Of a stretch of 28,005 nt of DNA, positions 1 through 6,850 are shown piece after piece; within the stretch, counting starts at the first letter, position 1, and the number at the start of each line of letters is the position of its first letter. The notes below the pieces were generated by a model. It was not told the origin of the DNA, did no database searches, and worked only from the letters and a program-made list of their open reading frames with translations. The stretch spans positions 1 to 28,005 of the forward strand of contig DAIRGH010000031.1 of the NCBI GenBank assembly GCA_036794585.1. Reading direction: 5' to 3'. The position numbers and the translations under genes were made by a program. Source of the stretch: WHSW01 sp036794585. GTDB lineage: Bacteria; Actinomycetota; Thermoleophilia; Solirubrobacterales; 70-9.

Positions 1-117
1 CTGCGCGACGATCTCGAGCGCTTCGACGCACCGGTGCTGGGGGTGGTGGTGAACGCTGACGACTCGGCGCTCACGAAGTACGGCGGCTCGTACTACTACG
101 GGAGGGACCGGAGCTGA
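1..117 (+). CDS. C-terminal tail of a CpsD/CapB-type tyrosine autokinase (partial)
   Basis: Only the last 38 residues and the TGA stop lie in the window; the gene enters from the left edge. The piece reads through a hydrophobic strand (VLGVVVN) like the late strand of the P-loop ATPase fold in bacterial tyrosine kinases of the Wzc/CpsD/CapB type. It ends in a tyrosine-rich tail (YGGSYYYGRDRS). Tyrosine clusters at the extreme C terminus are the autophosphorylation sites of these kinases, which control chain length and export of extracellular polysaccharide. The polysaccharide genes that follow fit this role. The catalytic Walker motifs are outside the window, so a ParA-like ATPase cannot be excluded. 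Confidence 0.55.
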   Translation: MRDDLERFDAPVLGVVVNADDSALTKYGGSYYYGRDRS

Positions 118-158
118 GCGAGAGGTCGTCCAGACAGACCCCGATCGAGGAGATCCCG

Positions 159-938
159 GTGGTGATCCTCGCCGGGGGGATGGGAACGCGGCTGCGCGAG
201 GAGACCGAGCGCGTGCCGAAGCCGCTGGTGCAGATCGGCGAGAAGCCGATGCTCTGGCACATCATGAAGATCTACGGTCATCACGGGCTCCGGCGCTTTG
301 TCGTCTGCCTCGGGTACAAGAGCTGGCTGATCAAGGAGTTCTTCCTGCGTTACCAGGAGCAGGTCTCCGACTTCACGGTCGGGATGGGCCAGGACTATCC
401 GCCCGAGTTCCACAACAACCACACCGAGGAGGACTGGATCGTCACCTGCGCCGAGACAGGGCTGATGACGGCCACTGGCGCGCGGTTGTGGCGTGTGCGC
501 GACTACGTCGAGACCGACACGTTCATGCTCACCTACGGCGACGGCATCGGAGCCGTTGACATCATCGCTCTGCTTGAGCATCACTACCGGCACGGCAAGA
601 TCGGCACCGTCACCGGCGTCCACCCGACCTCCCGCTACGGGGAGATGAGGGTGGACGGCCTGGAGGTGGCTGAGTTCGACGAGAAGCCGACCGCGGTCGA
701 GGGCTTCGTCAGCGGCGGCTTCTTCGTCTTTCAGCGCGAGTTCTTCGACTACCTGAACGACGACCCGGACCTCTTCTTCGAGGAGGCCCCCCTGCGGACC
801 CTGGCCCGCGACGGCGAGCTCGTGGTCTTCCCCCACGAGGAGTTCTGGATGGGGATGGACACCTATCGCGAGTTCACGGAACTGAACGAGCTCTGGGCGA
901 GCGGTAACGCGCCCTGGAAGGTCTGGTCTGGTGACTGA
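159..938 (+). CDS. rfbF: Glucose-1-phosphate cytidylyltransferase
   Basis: Makes CDP-glucose from CTP and glucose 1-phosphate, the first step to CDP-linked dideoxy or branched sugars used in surface polysaccharides; cytoplasmic. The N terminus carries the nucleotidyltransferase signature LAGGMGTRL (residues 4-12) followed by the PKP motif (20-22). The stretch LWHIMKIYGHHG is typical of RfbF, and YGDG at 126-129 supplies the metal-binding Asp128. The length (259 aa) is normal for the family. The GTG at 159 is preceded by GAGGAG with a 6-nt gap. A longer form starting at CTG 114 (a CTGA overlap with the previous stop, also with a GGAGGG upstream) would add 15 residues and cannot be excluded. 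The usual partner, CDP-glucose 4,6-dehydratase (RfbG), is not in this window. The 3' end overlaps the next gene by 8 nt. Confidence 0.9.
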   Translation: MVILAGGMGTRLREETERVPKPLVQIGEKPMLWHIMKIYGHHGLRRFVVCLGYKSWLIKEFFLRYQEQVSDFTVGMGQDYPPEFHNNHTEEDWIVTCAETGLMTATGARLWRVRDYVETDTFMLTYGDGIGAVDIIALLEHHYRHGKIGTVTGVHPTSRYGEMRVDGLEVAEFDEKPTAVEGFVSGGFFVFQREFFDYLNDDPDLFFEEAPLRTLARDGELVVFPHEEFWMGMDTYREFTELNELWASGNAPWKVWSGD

Positions 939-2271
939 GCAGCTCGCCGCTGGCGCCGTCGGTGAGCTGCTCGAGTCAGTCGATCCGACCGCATCCGGCG
1001 AGCGCATGCACGACCTGATCGCCGAGCTCTATCCGCTGCCGCGCAGCATCACGGGCGACGGCGTCCGCGAGACCTTGAGGCGGATCGGCGAACAGCTTCC
1101 GCTGAGGATCGCGGAGGTGCCCAGCGGGACGAAGGTGCTCGACTGGACGGTGCCCCGGGAGTGGAACATCCGCGCCGCCTGGATCGAGACCGTCTCCGGC
1201 GAGCGGATCGTCGATTTCGCCGACTCGACTCTTCACGTGCTCAACTACAGCGTCCCCTTTGCGGGGCGGGTGAGCCGCGACGAGCTCGACAGCCACCTGT
1301 TCTCGCTGCCAGAGCAGCCGGACCTGATCCCGTATCGCACTTCGTACTACGACGAGGCCTGGGGATTCTGCGTCAGCGAGCGCCAGCGCCGGACCATGAC
1401 CGATCCCGAGTACGAGGTGATGATCGACTCGTCGCTCGAGGCGGGCAGCCTCACCTACGGCGAATGCCTGCTCGAGGGCGAGGTTCCCGACGAGGTGTTG
1501 ATCTCGGCCCACGTCTGCCACCCGGCGCTGTGCAATGACAACCTGTCGGGGATCGCTGTGGCCACCGAGCTCGCCAGGGCGCTCGCCGGTTCCCGCCACC
1601 GACTCTCCTACCGGTTCGTGTTCGCGCCCACGACGATCGGCGCGATCACTTGGCTGGCCTGCAACGAGGACGCGGTCCACCGGCTGAGGCACGGCGTCGT
1701 GCTGACCTGCGTCGGGGATCCCGGCCCTTCGACCTACAAGCGCAGCCGTCGCGGCGATGCCGAGGTCGATCGTGCCTTCGCGCATGCGCTCGCGAGCTCG
1801 GGGGCAGGGCACACGATCGAGGATTTCAGTCCCTGGGGCTATGACGAGCGTCAGTACTGCTCCCCGGGATTCGACCTACCGGTCGGGTGTCTAATGCGCA
1901 CGCCGCACGGCCGCTACCCCGAATATCACACGTCGGCTGACGACCTTGATTTCGTCACCCCCGCCGCGCTGGGGAACAGCCTGTGCAACTGCCTGACGGC
2001 TTTCGACGTGCTCGAGCGCAACCGGACGCTGCTCAACACGAGTCCCAGAGGCGAGCCCCAGCTCGGGCGGCGCGGTCTGTACGAGGCGACTGGTGGGGCA
2101 GCCGACCGCAGGCAGACCCAGCTGGCGATGCTCTGGGTCCTCAACCAATCCGACGGTGCGCACGACCTGCTCGCGATAGCCGAACGGTCCTCGATTCCCT
2201 TCGCCACAGTGGCGGAGGCCGCCGCGATGCTCGAGGACAATGGGCTCCTCGTCGACGCGGGAGCCCACTGA
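931..2271 (+). CDS. DUF4910-type zinc aminopeptidase-like protein
   Basis: 446 aa, resembling the DUF4910/DUF2172 proteins often found in lipopolysaccharide and capsule loci, which have an M28-like metallopeptidase fold with an inserted DUF2172 domain and a C-terminal winged helix. The N terminus has MHDLIAELYPLPRSITGDG, characteristic of the family. The probable metal site is HVCHPALCNDNLSG, with His194, His197 and Asp203; a further GDPG and the EYHTSADDLDFV segment supply likely remaining ligands. The last ~70 residues (LAMLWVLNQSDG onward) look like a winged helix. The substrate is unknown; context suggests a role in modifying or building a surface glycan. The GTG start at 931 lies inside the end of rfbF (8-nt overlap), so translation is probably coupled. 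The fold assignment is secure from motifs; the function is not. Confidence 0.82.
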   Translation: MTEQLAAGAVGELLESVDPTASGERMHDLIAELYPLPRSITGDGVRETLRRIGEQLPLRIAEVPSGTKVLDWTVPREWNIRAAWIETVSGERIVDFADSTLHVLNYSVPFAGRVSRDELDSHLFSLPEQPDLIPYRTSYYDEAWGFCVSERQRRTMTDPEYEVMIDSSLEAGSLTYGECLLEGEVPDEVLISAHVCHPALCNDNLSGIAVATELARALAGSRHRLSYRFVFAPTTIGAITWLACNEDAVHRLRHGVVLTCVGDPGPSTYKRSRRGDAEVDRAFAHALASSGAGHTIEDFSPWGYDERQYCSPGFDLPVGCLMRTPHGRYPEYHTSADDLDFVTPAALGNSLCNCLTAFDVLERNRTLLNTSPRGEPQLGRRGLYEATGGAADRRQTQLAMLWVLNQSDGAHDLLAIAERSSIPFATVAEAAAMLEDNGLLVDAGAH

Positions 2272-4375
2272 AAGCCGCCGCGATCCGGCCGTGAAGGGGG
2301 AACCCGCCGCCGCAAGCGGCCTGAAGCCGACCAAAGAGGCAATCGTGGTCCACGGCGATCGCCCCGACGACGACGGCAGCGGCTCAGGGCCGCGGGTTGA
2401 CGCGGTCGCCGACGCGGCCACGGTCGCCCTGCTGCCAGCGCTCACGCTCTACTTGGGCTTCAACGCCGGCGGCTACTTTGCCGACACCACAGGGTGGGCG
2501 GCAGCTGTCGTCGGGCTGGCGCTCGCGGTGCGACTGGTCGTATCGGGATCGGTGCTGAGGCGTCCGGGCCTGCCGCTTCTCGTTCCGGCAGCGGCCCTGG
2601 CTTTGTTCGCCCTGTGGACGCTGTTGTCGGGCGGCTGGGCGGACGACTACGCGCGCTCGATGATCGAGTTCGACCGGGCGTTGCTCTACCTGCTCACCCT
2701 GCTTCTGTTCGGGTCGATCGCCGATCCCCGCCGTGCGTTTCGGTACCTGCCGCTGGCGTTCGGTCTGGCGGCGCTGATCCTGTGCGCTGCCGGCCTGGTC
2801 ACCGCGCTCCTGCCCGACTCCTGGCCGTTCGAGCTACCGGTGCGGGCCGACCGTCTCGCCTACCCGATCACATACTCCAATGGGCTCGGTGCGCTGGCTG
2901 CGCTCGGGATCGTCTTCGCAATCCATGCCGCCTGCTGGCAGGAGGAGCGGTGGTTCGTCCGGTGTCTTGGTGCCGCCGCCATCCCGTTGCTCGTGGCCAC
3001 CCTCGTGCTCACGTTCTCGCGCGGAGCGATAATCGCCGCGGCCGTCGGAGTCCTGGTGTATCTCGCGGTTGGCCGGCCGCGCGGATTCGTCGCCGGGCTG
3101 CTCGCGACCGTGCCGTTTGCAGTGCTCGCTGCCGCTGCGGCCCAGGGAGCCGACGTCCTCGGCATACCGACCGAAGCGCTGAGCCGAGATGAGCTGCACG
3201 ACAACGGCGCCGAGCTCGCACGCATCGTCGCCCTGACCATGGCCGGCGCCGGCGGGGCAATGGCGCTGTTGGTCGCGGTCGAGCGGCGCGCGAGCGGAAA
3301 GCTCAGGGCACTGGGGCGGCGATGGTCGGTGGTCGTGGGCGTTGCGGGTGCGGTCGCGGTCGTCGCGGGCGCGATCGCCTTCGGTCCCGAAGCCATGGAT
3401 CGGATCCGCGAGGACATCCGAGGCGATAGCGGTCAGGCGGCACAGGGGGAAGCGCAGACTCGCGACCGGCTGGTGCGCCGTGACCTCGTCGATCTCGATC
3501 GGCAGGCGCGGGCCGATTACTGGGAGGTGTCGCTCGACGCCTTCGAGGCGGAGCCGCTGCGGGGCACGGGAGCGGGGACGTTCGCGGATCACTGGGCGCG
3601 CGACAGGCCCAACCCGGAGAGCGTTACCGAGGGTCACTCGGTGTACCTCGAAACCCTTGGCGAGCTCGGCCTGGTCGGCTTGGTTCTGCTCCTGGCTTTC
3701 CTGGTGACGATGATGGTCGCGTTCTTCGTCGGCGTGCGGCGGATCTCACGGCCGCTCTACGGGGTCGCGCTTGCGGCAGGGTTGGCGTGGCTCGTTCACG
3801 CCGGAATCGACTGGGACTGGGAGAGCCCGGCGCTGACGCTCTGGCTGTTTGCGTTCGGCGGGACCGCACTAGGCGCGTGGTCACACGAGCGGGCGCCAAC
3901 ACGAGGCCCGGCATGGCCATGGCGGGGATTGGTCGCGGCGGCGCTGGTGCTCGCCGTGATCACCCCGATCGCTGTCGCGACCTCGCAGGTGCGCCTCGAC
4001 GACAGCGTGACCGCCTTCCTCGACGGCGATTGCGCGCGAGCGGAGGAGCGCGCCGCGTCGGCCAGCTCGGTCATGCCTCCCCGGCCGGAGCCCTACGAGA
4101 TCCTCGCCTACTGCGCCGCGGTCGACGGTGAGGATGCTCGAGCTCTGCGGCTGATCGACGACGCCCTCGATCGCGACCCCCACAACTGGGAGCTCGTCTA
4201 CGGCCTCGCGTGGGTGCGCTCGGCGGCAGGCAAGGATCCGCGGCCGGCGGTTGCCCGGCTGCGGCGGATGAACCCACTCGATCCGCTCACGGCTGTCGCC
4301 GTCGCGCGGACCAAGGGCGACCGGCCCAGCGACTGGTCGAGGCTCGCGGCCACGGCCCCCGTTCCCCTGCCCTGA
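2240..4375 (+). CDS. O-antigen ligase / Wzy-type polysaccharide polymerase family membrane protein
   Basis: 711 aa. After a hydrophilic ~55-residue N terminus come many membrane segments (first around 60-80, last around 565-585). The family motifs are visible: TFSRGA at 258-263 in a membrane segment, and a periplasmic-type loop with GAGTFADHW followed by HSVYLETLGELGLVG (His466), the conserved H-x-x-x-L-E pattern of Wzy/WaaL proteins. The C terminus (from about 590) is a soluble, Ala-rich helical region resembling TPR repeats. It probably polymerises or ligates the glycan made by this locus. The start is uncertain: ATG 2240 overlaps the previous gene by 32 nt with GAGG nearby, while in-frame GTG 2291 or GTG 2346 would remove only hydrophilic residues. 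The gene ends at a hairpin shared with the convergent LPXTG gene. Confidence 0.85.
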   Translation: MGSSSTREPTESRRDPAVKGEPAAASGLKPTKEAIVVHGDRPDDDGSGSGPRVDAVADAATVALLPALTLYLGFNAGGYFADTTGWAAAVVGLALAVRLVVSGSVLRRPGLPLLVPAAALALFALWTLLSGGWADDYARSMIEFDRALLYLLTLLLFGSIADPRRAFRYLPLAFGLAALILCAAGLVTALLPDSWPFELPVRADRLAYPITYSNGLGALAALGIVFAIHAACWQEERWFVRCLGAAAIPLLVATLVLTFSRGAIIAAAVGVLVYLAVGRPRGFVAGLLATVPFAVLAAAAAQGADVLGIPTEALSRDELHDNGAELARIVALTMAGAGGAMALLVAVERRASGKLRALGRRWSVVVGVAGAVAVVAGAIAFGPEAMDRIREDIRGDSGQAAQGEAQTRDRLVRRDLVDLDRQARADYWEVSLDAFEAEPLRGTGAGTFADHWARDRPNPESVTEGHSVYLETLGELGLVGLVLLLAFLVTMMVAFFVGVRRISRPLYGVALAAGLAWLVHAGIDWDWESPALTLWLFAFGGTALGAWSHERAPTRGPAWPWRGLVAAALVLAVITPIAVATSQVRLDDSVTAFLDGDCARAEERAASASSVMPPRPEPYEILAYCAAVDGEDARALRLIDDALDRDPHNWELVYGLAWVRSAAGKDPRPAVARLRRMNPLDPLTAVAVARTKGDRPSDWSRLAATAPVPLP

Positions 4376-4376
4376 A

Positions 4377-4412
4377 GCGGCGAGCCCGGCCTAGCTCAGC
4401 TGGAGTCGCCGC
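4377..4412. terminator. Hairpin at a convergent gene junction (possible bidirectional terminator)
   Basis: Arms GCGGCGA (4377-4383) and TCGCCGC (4406-4412) enclose a second paired layer, CCGGC (4386-4390) with GCTGG (4399-4403, one G-U pair), and an 8-nt loop. It begins 2 nt after the stop of the Wzy-like gene and covers the stop codon (4396-4398) of the minus-strand LPXTG gene. There is no T-run on either side, so strong intrinsic termination is not assured. Confidence 0.45.
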
Positions 4413-4848
4413 GTGCGTGCAGCTTGCGTGCGATCAGCCCGGCGCAGAGCATCAAGAGGCCGATCCCCAGCAGCACCGGTGCCACTAGGCCCGTGAACGG
4501 CAGACTCGACTGCGGGCTCGGGATGGTCGCCGAAGGCGAGGACGGCGGAGCGACCGAGCCCGGGACCTCGACATCGGTCGGCTGGTTGCCCCCCTCGGTG
4601 CCGGCCTGGATCTCCTGGTCGTCCGGCTCGTTGGGCTCATCTGGAGCGCCGGGCACCTCATCGCCTCCTGGAGGCGTCTCAGGGGGAGGAGTCACAGGGG
4701 GAGGAGTCACAGGGGGACCCTGGGGATAGACGGCGCGACTGGCGTCGTCGAGCCCGGGACGACCGGGATCGCCGTAGGCGGGAGCGGCGACCGACCAGAT
4801 CACCACCGCCAGAAGACCCGCCAATACGACCTGCACCTTCTGCTTCAT
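4396..4848 (-). CDS. Small secreted LPXTG-anchored proline-rich surface protein
   Basis: 150 aa. Residues 1-26 form a signal peptide (KQK, a hydrophobic core, then APAYG as a likely cleavage region). The middle is low-complexity and rich in Pro, Glu, Asp and Gly, with PPVTPPPVTPP encoded by a 15-bp tandem repeat on the DNA around 4680-4712. The C terminus is a textbook sortase signal: LPFTG at 116-120, a hydrophobic segment (about 121-139), then a basic tail with RK and R. A sortase should cut between Thr119 and Gly120 and link the protein to the cell wall. No sortase gene is in the window. There is no catalytic domain, so it is probably a stalk or wall-associated protein. It sits on the opposite strand within a polysaccharide locus, and its start region is duplicated (see 4842-4903). 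Confidence 0.8.
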   Translation of the reverse strand: MKQKVQVVLAGLLAVVIWSVAAPAYGDPGRPGLDDASRAVYPQGPPVTPPPVTPPPETPPGGDEVPGAPDEPNEPDDQEIQAGTEGGNQPTDVEVPGSVAPPSSPSATIPSPQSSLPFTGLVAPVLLGIGLLMLCAGLIARKLHARGDSS

Positions 4849-4903
4849 AGGTAAAACCTACTCCCTCCGTGCTTCATAGGTGAAACCTAACCTACTCCCT
4901 CCG
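4842..4903. repeat. Tandem duplication of ribosome binding site and start codon of the LPXTG gene
   Basis: Two direct copies, 4842-4869 (28 bp) and 4871-4903 (33 bp; differs by one substitution and about 5 extra bases). Read on the minus strand, each copy has GGAGGGAGTAGG, a 13-bp inverted repeat (TAGGT-3 nt-ACCTA; 4848-4860 and 4877-4889) and an ATGAAGC start. The inverted repeat lies between the Shine-Dalgarno sequence and the ATG and includes the A of the ATG. It could be an operator or a small RNA hairpin that controls initiation. Confidence 0.85.
4845..4877 (-). CDS. Putative 10-residue leader peptide upstream of the LPXTG gene
   Basis: The upstream copy of the duplicated start reads ATG at 4877 and encodes MKHGGSRFYL. 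Its TGA stop overlaps the LPXTG gene start as ATGA (4848-4845). It has its own GGAGGGAG sequence upstream. The codon before the stop is CTA, rare in this GC-rich sequence. The ORF exists only because the start region is duplicated; whether it is translated is unknown. It could couple or regulate translation of the LPXTG gene. Confidence 0.35.
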   Translation of the reverse strand: MKHGGSRFYL

Positions 4904-4936
4904 ACGTGCAATACCAAACGGCAACCCCAACACGGA

Positions 4937-4966
4937 GAAAGAACGCTGCACGAGGTGCGTTCTTTC
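4937..4966 (+). promoter_or_regulatory. 10-bp perfect hairpin just upstream of the epimerase start
   Basis: GAAAGAACGC (4937-4946) pairs with GCGTTCTTTC (4957-4966) around a 10-nt loop. The hairpin ends 1 nt before the first ATG (4968). The only Shine-Dalgarno-like sequence, GAGG (4952-4955), lies in the loop, 12 nt from the ATG in linear distance. In RNA the fold may control ribosome access; in DNA it may be an operator. The fairly A/T-containing arms contrast with the surrounding GC-rich sequence. Confidence 0.5.
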
Positions 4967-4967
4967 C

Positions 4968-5924
4968 ATGATGCGCGCGCTCGTCACAGGCTGTGCCGGC
5001 TTCATCGGCTCCCAGCTCACGCAGGCCCTGCTCGAGGACGGGATTGGCGTGCTCGGCATCGATTGCTTCAACGACAACTACGGGCGCGAGCAGAAGCTCG
5101 CGAACGTGAGGCCGCTCGCCGACTGGGACGACTTCAGCTTCGTGCCGGTCGATCTTGCGCGCGGAGACCTCGACGGGCCCGTGAGCGAGTCGGATGTGGT
5201 CTTTCACCTCGCCGCCGAGCCCGGCGTTCGCCCGAGCTGGGGCAAGCGCTTCGAGTCCTACAACCGCAACAACGTGATCGCGACCCAGCAGCTCCTCGAG
5301 GCGTCGGTGAGGCAGCCGGTGGACCGATTCGTCTACGCCTCGTCATCGTCCGTCTATGGCCAGGCCGAGGCCTTTCCAACCGCAGAGACGGCGTTGCCGC
5401 GGCCGCATTCGCCGTACGGGGTGACCAAGCTCGGCGCCGAGCATCTGTGCCAGCTGTATCACGCGAACTTCGGCGTGCCGACGGTGTCGTTGCGCTACTT
5501 CTCGGTGTACGGACCGCGCCAGCGTCCGGACATGGCGTTCAACATCTTCTGCCGTGCCGCTGTCGAGGGGCGGCCGATCGAGATCTTCGGCGACGGCCGC
5601 CAAACCCGGGACTTCACCTACGTTGGCGACGTCATTCGCGCGACCCGGTCTGCGGCGACCTCCGATGGGGTAAACGGCGAGGTCTTCAACATCGGCGGCG
5701 GCTCACAGGTCAGCCTGCTCGGCGCCGTCGACATGCTGCAGGAGATCGCCGGTACGAAGCTCGAGATTTCGTTCATGCCGCAGGAGCGAGGAGACGTCAA
5801 GGACACCGGCGCGGACACGTCGAAGGCGCTCGCCAAGCTGAACTTCGAGGCCGCCACCCAGCTCGCGGACGGCCTCGCCGCCGAGTTCGAGTGGGTGGTG
5901 TCGCGAGCCGCCATCGCGGTCTGA
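4968..5924 (+). CDS. NAD-dependent nucleotide-sugar epimerase/dehydratase (extended SDR)
   Basis: 318 aa, complete. The Rossmann motif TGCAGFIGS is at residues 7-15. FHLAAEPGVRPSW, YASSSSVYG and the catalytic pair Tyr150 and Lys154 (YGVTK) follow. RYFSVYGPRQRPDMAF and GDGRQTRDFTYVGD are the usual substrate-domain motifs of GalE and UDP-glucuronate 4-epimerase relatives. It probably interconverts UDP-sugars that feed the polysaccharide locus. The exact substrate cannot be read from the sequence; a UDP-glucuronate or UDP-glucose 4-epimerase is most likely. Two adjacent ATG codons (4968 and 4971) are possible starts, both just after a perfect hairpin. The sulfotransferase gene follows after 16 nt, so the two are probably cotranscribed. 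Confidence 0.88.
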   Translation: MMRALVTGCAGFIGSQLTQALLEDGIGVLGIDCFNDNYGREQKLANVRPLADWDDFSFVPVDLARGDLDGPVSESDVVFHLAAEPGVRPSWGKRFESYNRNNVIATQQLLEASVRQPVDRFVYASSSSVYGQAEAFPTAETALPRPHSPYGVTKLGAEHLCQLYHANFGVPTVSLRYFSVYGPRQRPDMAFNIFCRAAVEGRPIEIFGDGRQTRDFTYVGDVIRATRSAATSDGVNGEVFNIGGGSQVSLLGAVDMLQEIAGTKLEISFMPQERGDVKDTGADTSKALAKLNFEAATQLADGLAAEFEWVVSRAAIAV

Positions 5925-5940
5925 CGGCGCTCCGGCGAGC

Positions 5941-6837
5941 ATGACGTCGGTCGCGGCAGCGGGCCCGAGCTTGCGAGAGCAGGTGCGGACCCGGATCCCG
6001 TCTCGGATTCGCGGCCCGTTGCGCCGCGCCGGCTGGCCGTACCGGCTGGCGACGAGCGGCCGCCGGGGGCTCCCGAGCGTCGTGATCATCGGCGCGCAGC
6101 GCGCGGGCACGACCTCGCTCTATCGGTACCTCGCCGCGAATCCGGCCGTCGGCAGGTCGTATCTCAAGGAGGTCCACTACTTCGACCTCCACTACCGGCG
6201 CGGTATCGGGTGGTACAGGGCGCACTTTCCGACCACCCGCGAGCTCGGCTCCATGGGCAGTCGCGACGGCAGCGGCGGCATCGCACTCGAGGCGACGCCC
6301 AGCTACCTGCACCACCCGCTGGGCGCCGACCGGGTGCACGCGCTGCTGCCGCAGGCGAAGCTGATCGTCCTGCTCCGAGATCCGGTTGCACGGGCGATCT
6401 CTCATTACCACCTGTCAGTCGCCAAGGGTTTCGAGTCCCTGCCGATCGAAGAGGCGCTGGAACGGGAGCCCGAGCGACTCGAAGGCGAGCGCGAGCGGCT
6501 GCTCGAGGATCCGTTCTACACCGGCCACAGCTACCTTCACTTCAGCTACTTGACGCGGGGCAGATACGCGGAGCAGCTCGAGCGCTGGCTGGCCGTGTTC
6601 CCGCGCGAGCAGCTGCTCGTCCTCGACACCGCGGCCCTGTTTCGAGCTCCCGACGAAGCGGTGCGGCAGGTGTGCGAGTTCGCCGGAATCCGGCACCGGC
6701 CGCTGGACTCGTACGGCGTCAGACAGTCCAAGGGCTACGACCAGTACGCGTCGGTGCGGCCGCGGCTTCGGGAGTACTTCGCGCCGCACAACCAGCGGCT
6801 TCAGGCGCTGCTCGACCAGGAATTCGAATGGGCCTGA
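5941..6837 (+). CDS. PAPS-dependent sulfotransferase domain protein
   Basis: 298 aa. The 5'-phosphosulfate-binding loop is GAQRAGTTSLYRYL (Gly51 on), and the 3'-phosphate-binding motif is RDPVARAISHY (Arg146, Ser154). KEVHYFD and EATPSYLHHP between them are typical of the heparan-sulfate-type/NodH-like sulfotransferases. It would transfer sulfate from PAPS to a glycan or other acceptor. It follows the epimerase by 16 nt and closes the polysaccharide block, so a sulfated surface glycan is a reasonable inference. There is no signal peptide or clear membrane segment, so it should act in the cytoplasm before export. The acceptor is unknown. Confidence 0.87.
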   Translation: MTSVAAAGPSLREQVRTRIPSRIRGPLRRAGWPYRLATSGRRGLPSVVIIGAQRAGTTSLYRYLAANPAVGRSYLKEVHYFDLHYRRGIGWYRAHFPTTRELGSMGSRDGSGGIALEATPSYLHHPLGADRVHALLPQAKLIVLLRDPVARAISHYHLSVAKGFESLPIEEALEREPERLEGERERLLEDPFYTGHSYLHFSYLTRGRYAEQLERWLAVFPREQLLVLDTAALFRAPDEAVRQVCEFAGIRHRPLDSYGVRQSKGYDQYASVRPRLREYFAPHNQRLQALLDQEFEWA

Positions 6838-6850
6838 CGCTGGTCGTCAG
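6834..6850. terminator. Hairpin spanning both stop codons at a convergent junction
   Basis: CTGACG (6834-6839) and CGTCAG (6845-6850) pair around a 5-nt loop. The left arm contains the sulfotransferase TGA (6835-6837) and the right arm the aminotransferase stop (6847-6849, minus strand). It is short and has no T-run, so terminator function is tentative. Confidence 0.35.

Noticed and set aside
4660..4720. A regulatory minisatellite
   Set aside because: The 15-bp tandem units simply encode the PPVTP repeats of the LPXTG protein; only two full units are present.
4880..5944. A 354-residue plus-strand frame overlapping the epimerase
   Set aside because: It is the +1-shifted reading of the epimerase, Arg/Ala-rich with no motifs.
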